Shown: piece by piece, positions 44,910 through 45,376 of the stretch
Position numbering within the stretch: the first letter of the stretch is position 1
Layout of the letters: every line of letters starts with the position of its first letter
Assembly: GCF_000374345.1 (NCBI RefSeq)
Contig: NZ_KB894003.1
Coordinates: forward strand, 1-45,376
Length of the DNA stretch: 45,376 nucleotides
Direction: 5' to 3'
From: Heyndrickxia acidiproducens DSM 23148
GTDB taxonomy: Bacteria > Bacillota > Bacilli > Bacillales > Bacillaceae_C
The notes under the pieces: generated by a model
Database searches by the model: none
Told to the model about the DNA's origin: nothing
What the model saw: the letters and a program-made list of their open reading frames with translations, nothing else
Made by a program: the position numbers and the translations under genes

Positions 44910-45002
44910 TGGCGGAGAGCAAGGGATTTGAACCCTTGAGACAGCTTTTGGCCGCCTACACGATTTCCAATCGTGCTCCTTCGACCACTCGGACAGCTCT
45001 CC
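44910..45002 (-). tRNA. tRNA-Ser (GGA)
   Basis: Acceptor GGAGAGC, anticodon loop TTGGAAA, long variable arm, CCA encoded. Confidence 0.93.
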
Positions 45003-45005
45003 ATA

Positions 45006-45080
45006 TGGCTCCGCAGGTAGGATTCGAACCTACGACCGATCGGTTAACAGCCGATAGCTCTACCACTGAGCTACTGCGGA
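45006..45080 (-). tRNA. tRNA-Asn (GTT)
   Basis: Acceptor TCCGCAG, anticodon loop CTGTTAA, CCA encoded. First tRNA after the 5S gene. Confidence 0.93.
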
Positions 45081-45085
45081 ATAAT

Positions 45086-45200
<115 letters not shown>

Positions 45201-45310
45201 CCTCAATGACAAAAATCATTATATCAAAACAATTGACTTTTATCAATAGGAAATTTGAAGTTATTCCTTCAAAACTGGATAGGAGAAAAACAAGTAAAAC
45301 CAAGAATTGC

Positions 45311-45376
45311 ACTTCTAAACTGTCCAGCTCCAGCGCCTATCGGCTGGCGTATTTCTCCGTCTTCTCCCTCCGATAA
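45311..45376 (+). repeat. Dispersed repeat at the window edge, in the rRNA spacer
   Basis: CTGTCCAGCTCCAGCGCCTA and TCGGCTGGCG match the core seen at 31018 and 5582. It lies upstream of 5S (minus sense), where the 23S gene is expected. The interval 45201-45310 carries the ATCCAGTTTTGAAGGAATA-type spacer often found near rRNA genes. Confidence 0.7.

Overview
The window looks like chromosome of a low-to-mid-GC, endospore-forming Bacillaceae bacterium. Evidence is the sporulation trio spoVR / yhbH / prkA, a 5S rRNA plus a 15-gene tRNA cluster in the order known from Bacillus subtilis trnD, and many B. subtilis-type genes (yhdB, yhcU, ykaA-pit, queG-yhbB-trmL, tcyABC, phoD-tatAd-tatCd). Pyruvate formate-lyase with its activase and a formate channel point to a facultative anaerobe. 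Heyndrickxia (Bacillus) coagulans or a close relative would fit, but the species is inference. Both ends of the window lie in the same dispersed repeat family, so they may be repeat-limited contig ends.

Layout. 0-5.5 kb: SGNH hydrolase, membrane acyltransferase, SpoVR, MFS exporter, YhdB-like protein. 5.6-5.9 kb: 149-bp tandem repeats of the dispersed element. 6-7.4 kb: BdbC-type thiol oxidase with a CPHC thioredoxin-like partner, then YhcU-like protein. 7.9-11.1 kb: phosphate uptake pair (DUF47 + Pit) and an AzgA-type purine permease with a candidate PurR operator. 11.3-16.4 kb (minus strand): YhgE/Pip membrane protein, single-domain RelA/SpoT-type HD hydrolase, and a VmlR/Vga-like ABC-F ribosome-protection ATPase with an elaborate leader. 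16.4-16.85 kb: orphan IS200/IS605-type right end and a gene fragment. 16.9-23.2 kb (minus): YhbH, PrkA, TrmL, YhbB amidase, QueG. 23.6-30.8 kb: CDF exporter, Mn pyrophosphatase, ferritin-like protein, prolyl iminopeptidase, cystine-type ABC importer, formate/nitrite channel. 31.3-34.5 kb: pflB and pflA. 34.5-39.1 kb (minus): Zn alcohol dehydrogenase, FMN reductase, DUF6241, DUF975, tRNA-Leu, luciferase-like monooxygenase. 39.3-39.8 kb: nine-copy 52-bp minisatellite. 40.0-40.46 kb: frameshifted DUF421 gene. 40.7-43.5 kb: PhoP-box-driven phoD-tatA-tatC. 43.8-45.2 kb (minus): tRNA cluster and 5S rRNA.

How the genes work together. The pfl genes and the divergent formate channel form a fermentation module; both promoter regions carry Rex/Fnr-like palindromes and the pfl side has cre-like sites. 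phoD is a Tat substrate encoded directly with its own TatA/TatC and preceded by four PhoP hexamers at 11-bp spacing, a phosphate-starvation secretion module. spoVR and prkA share the same candidate sigma-E promoter layout (TCATGTT, 14 nt, CATAxATT), tying two distant members of the trio to mother-cell expression. The ABC-F gene shows a strong promoter overlapping a palindrome, a three-codon uORF inside a terminator-like stem, and a hairpin hiding the ribosome binding site, as expected for antibiotic-inducible attenuation.

No entirely new defence or biosynthetic system was recognised. The most unusual items are the minisatellite, the ABC-F leader, the orphan IS605 end, the DUF421 frameshift and the dispersed repeat family.
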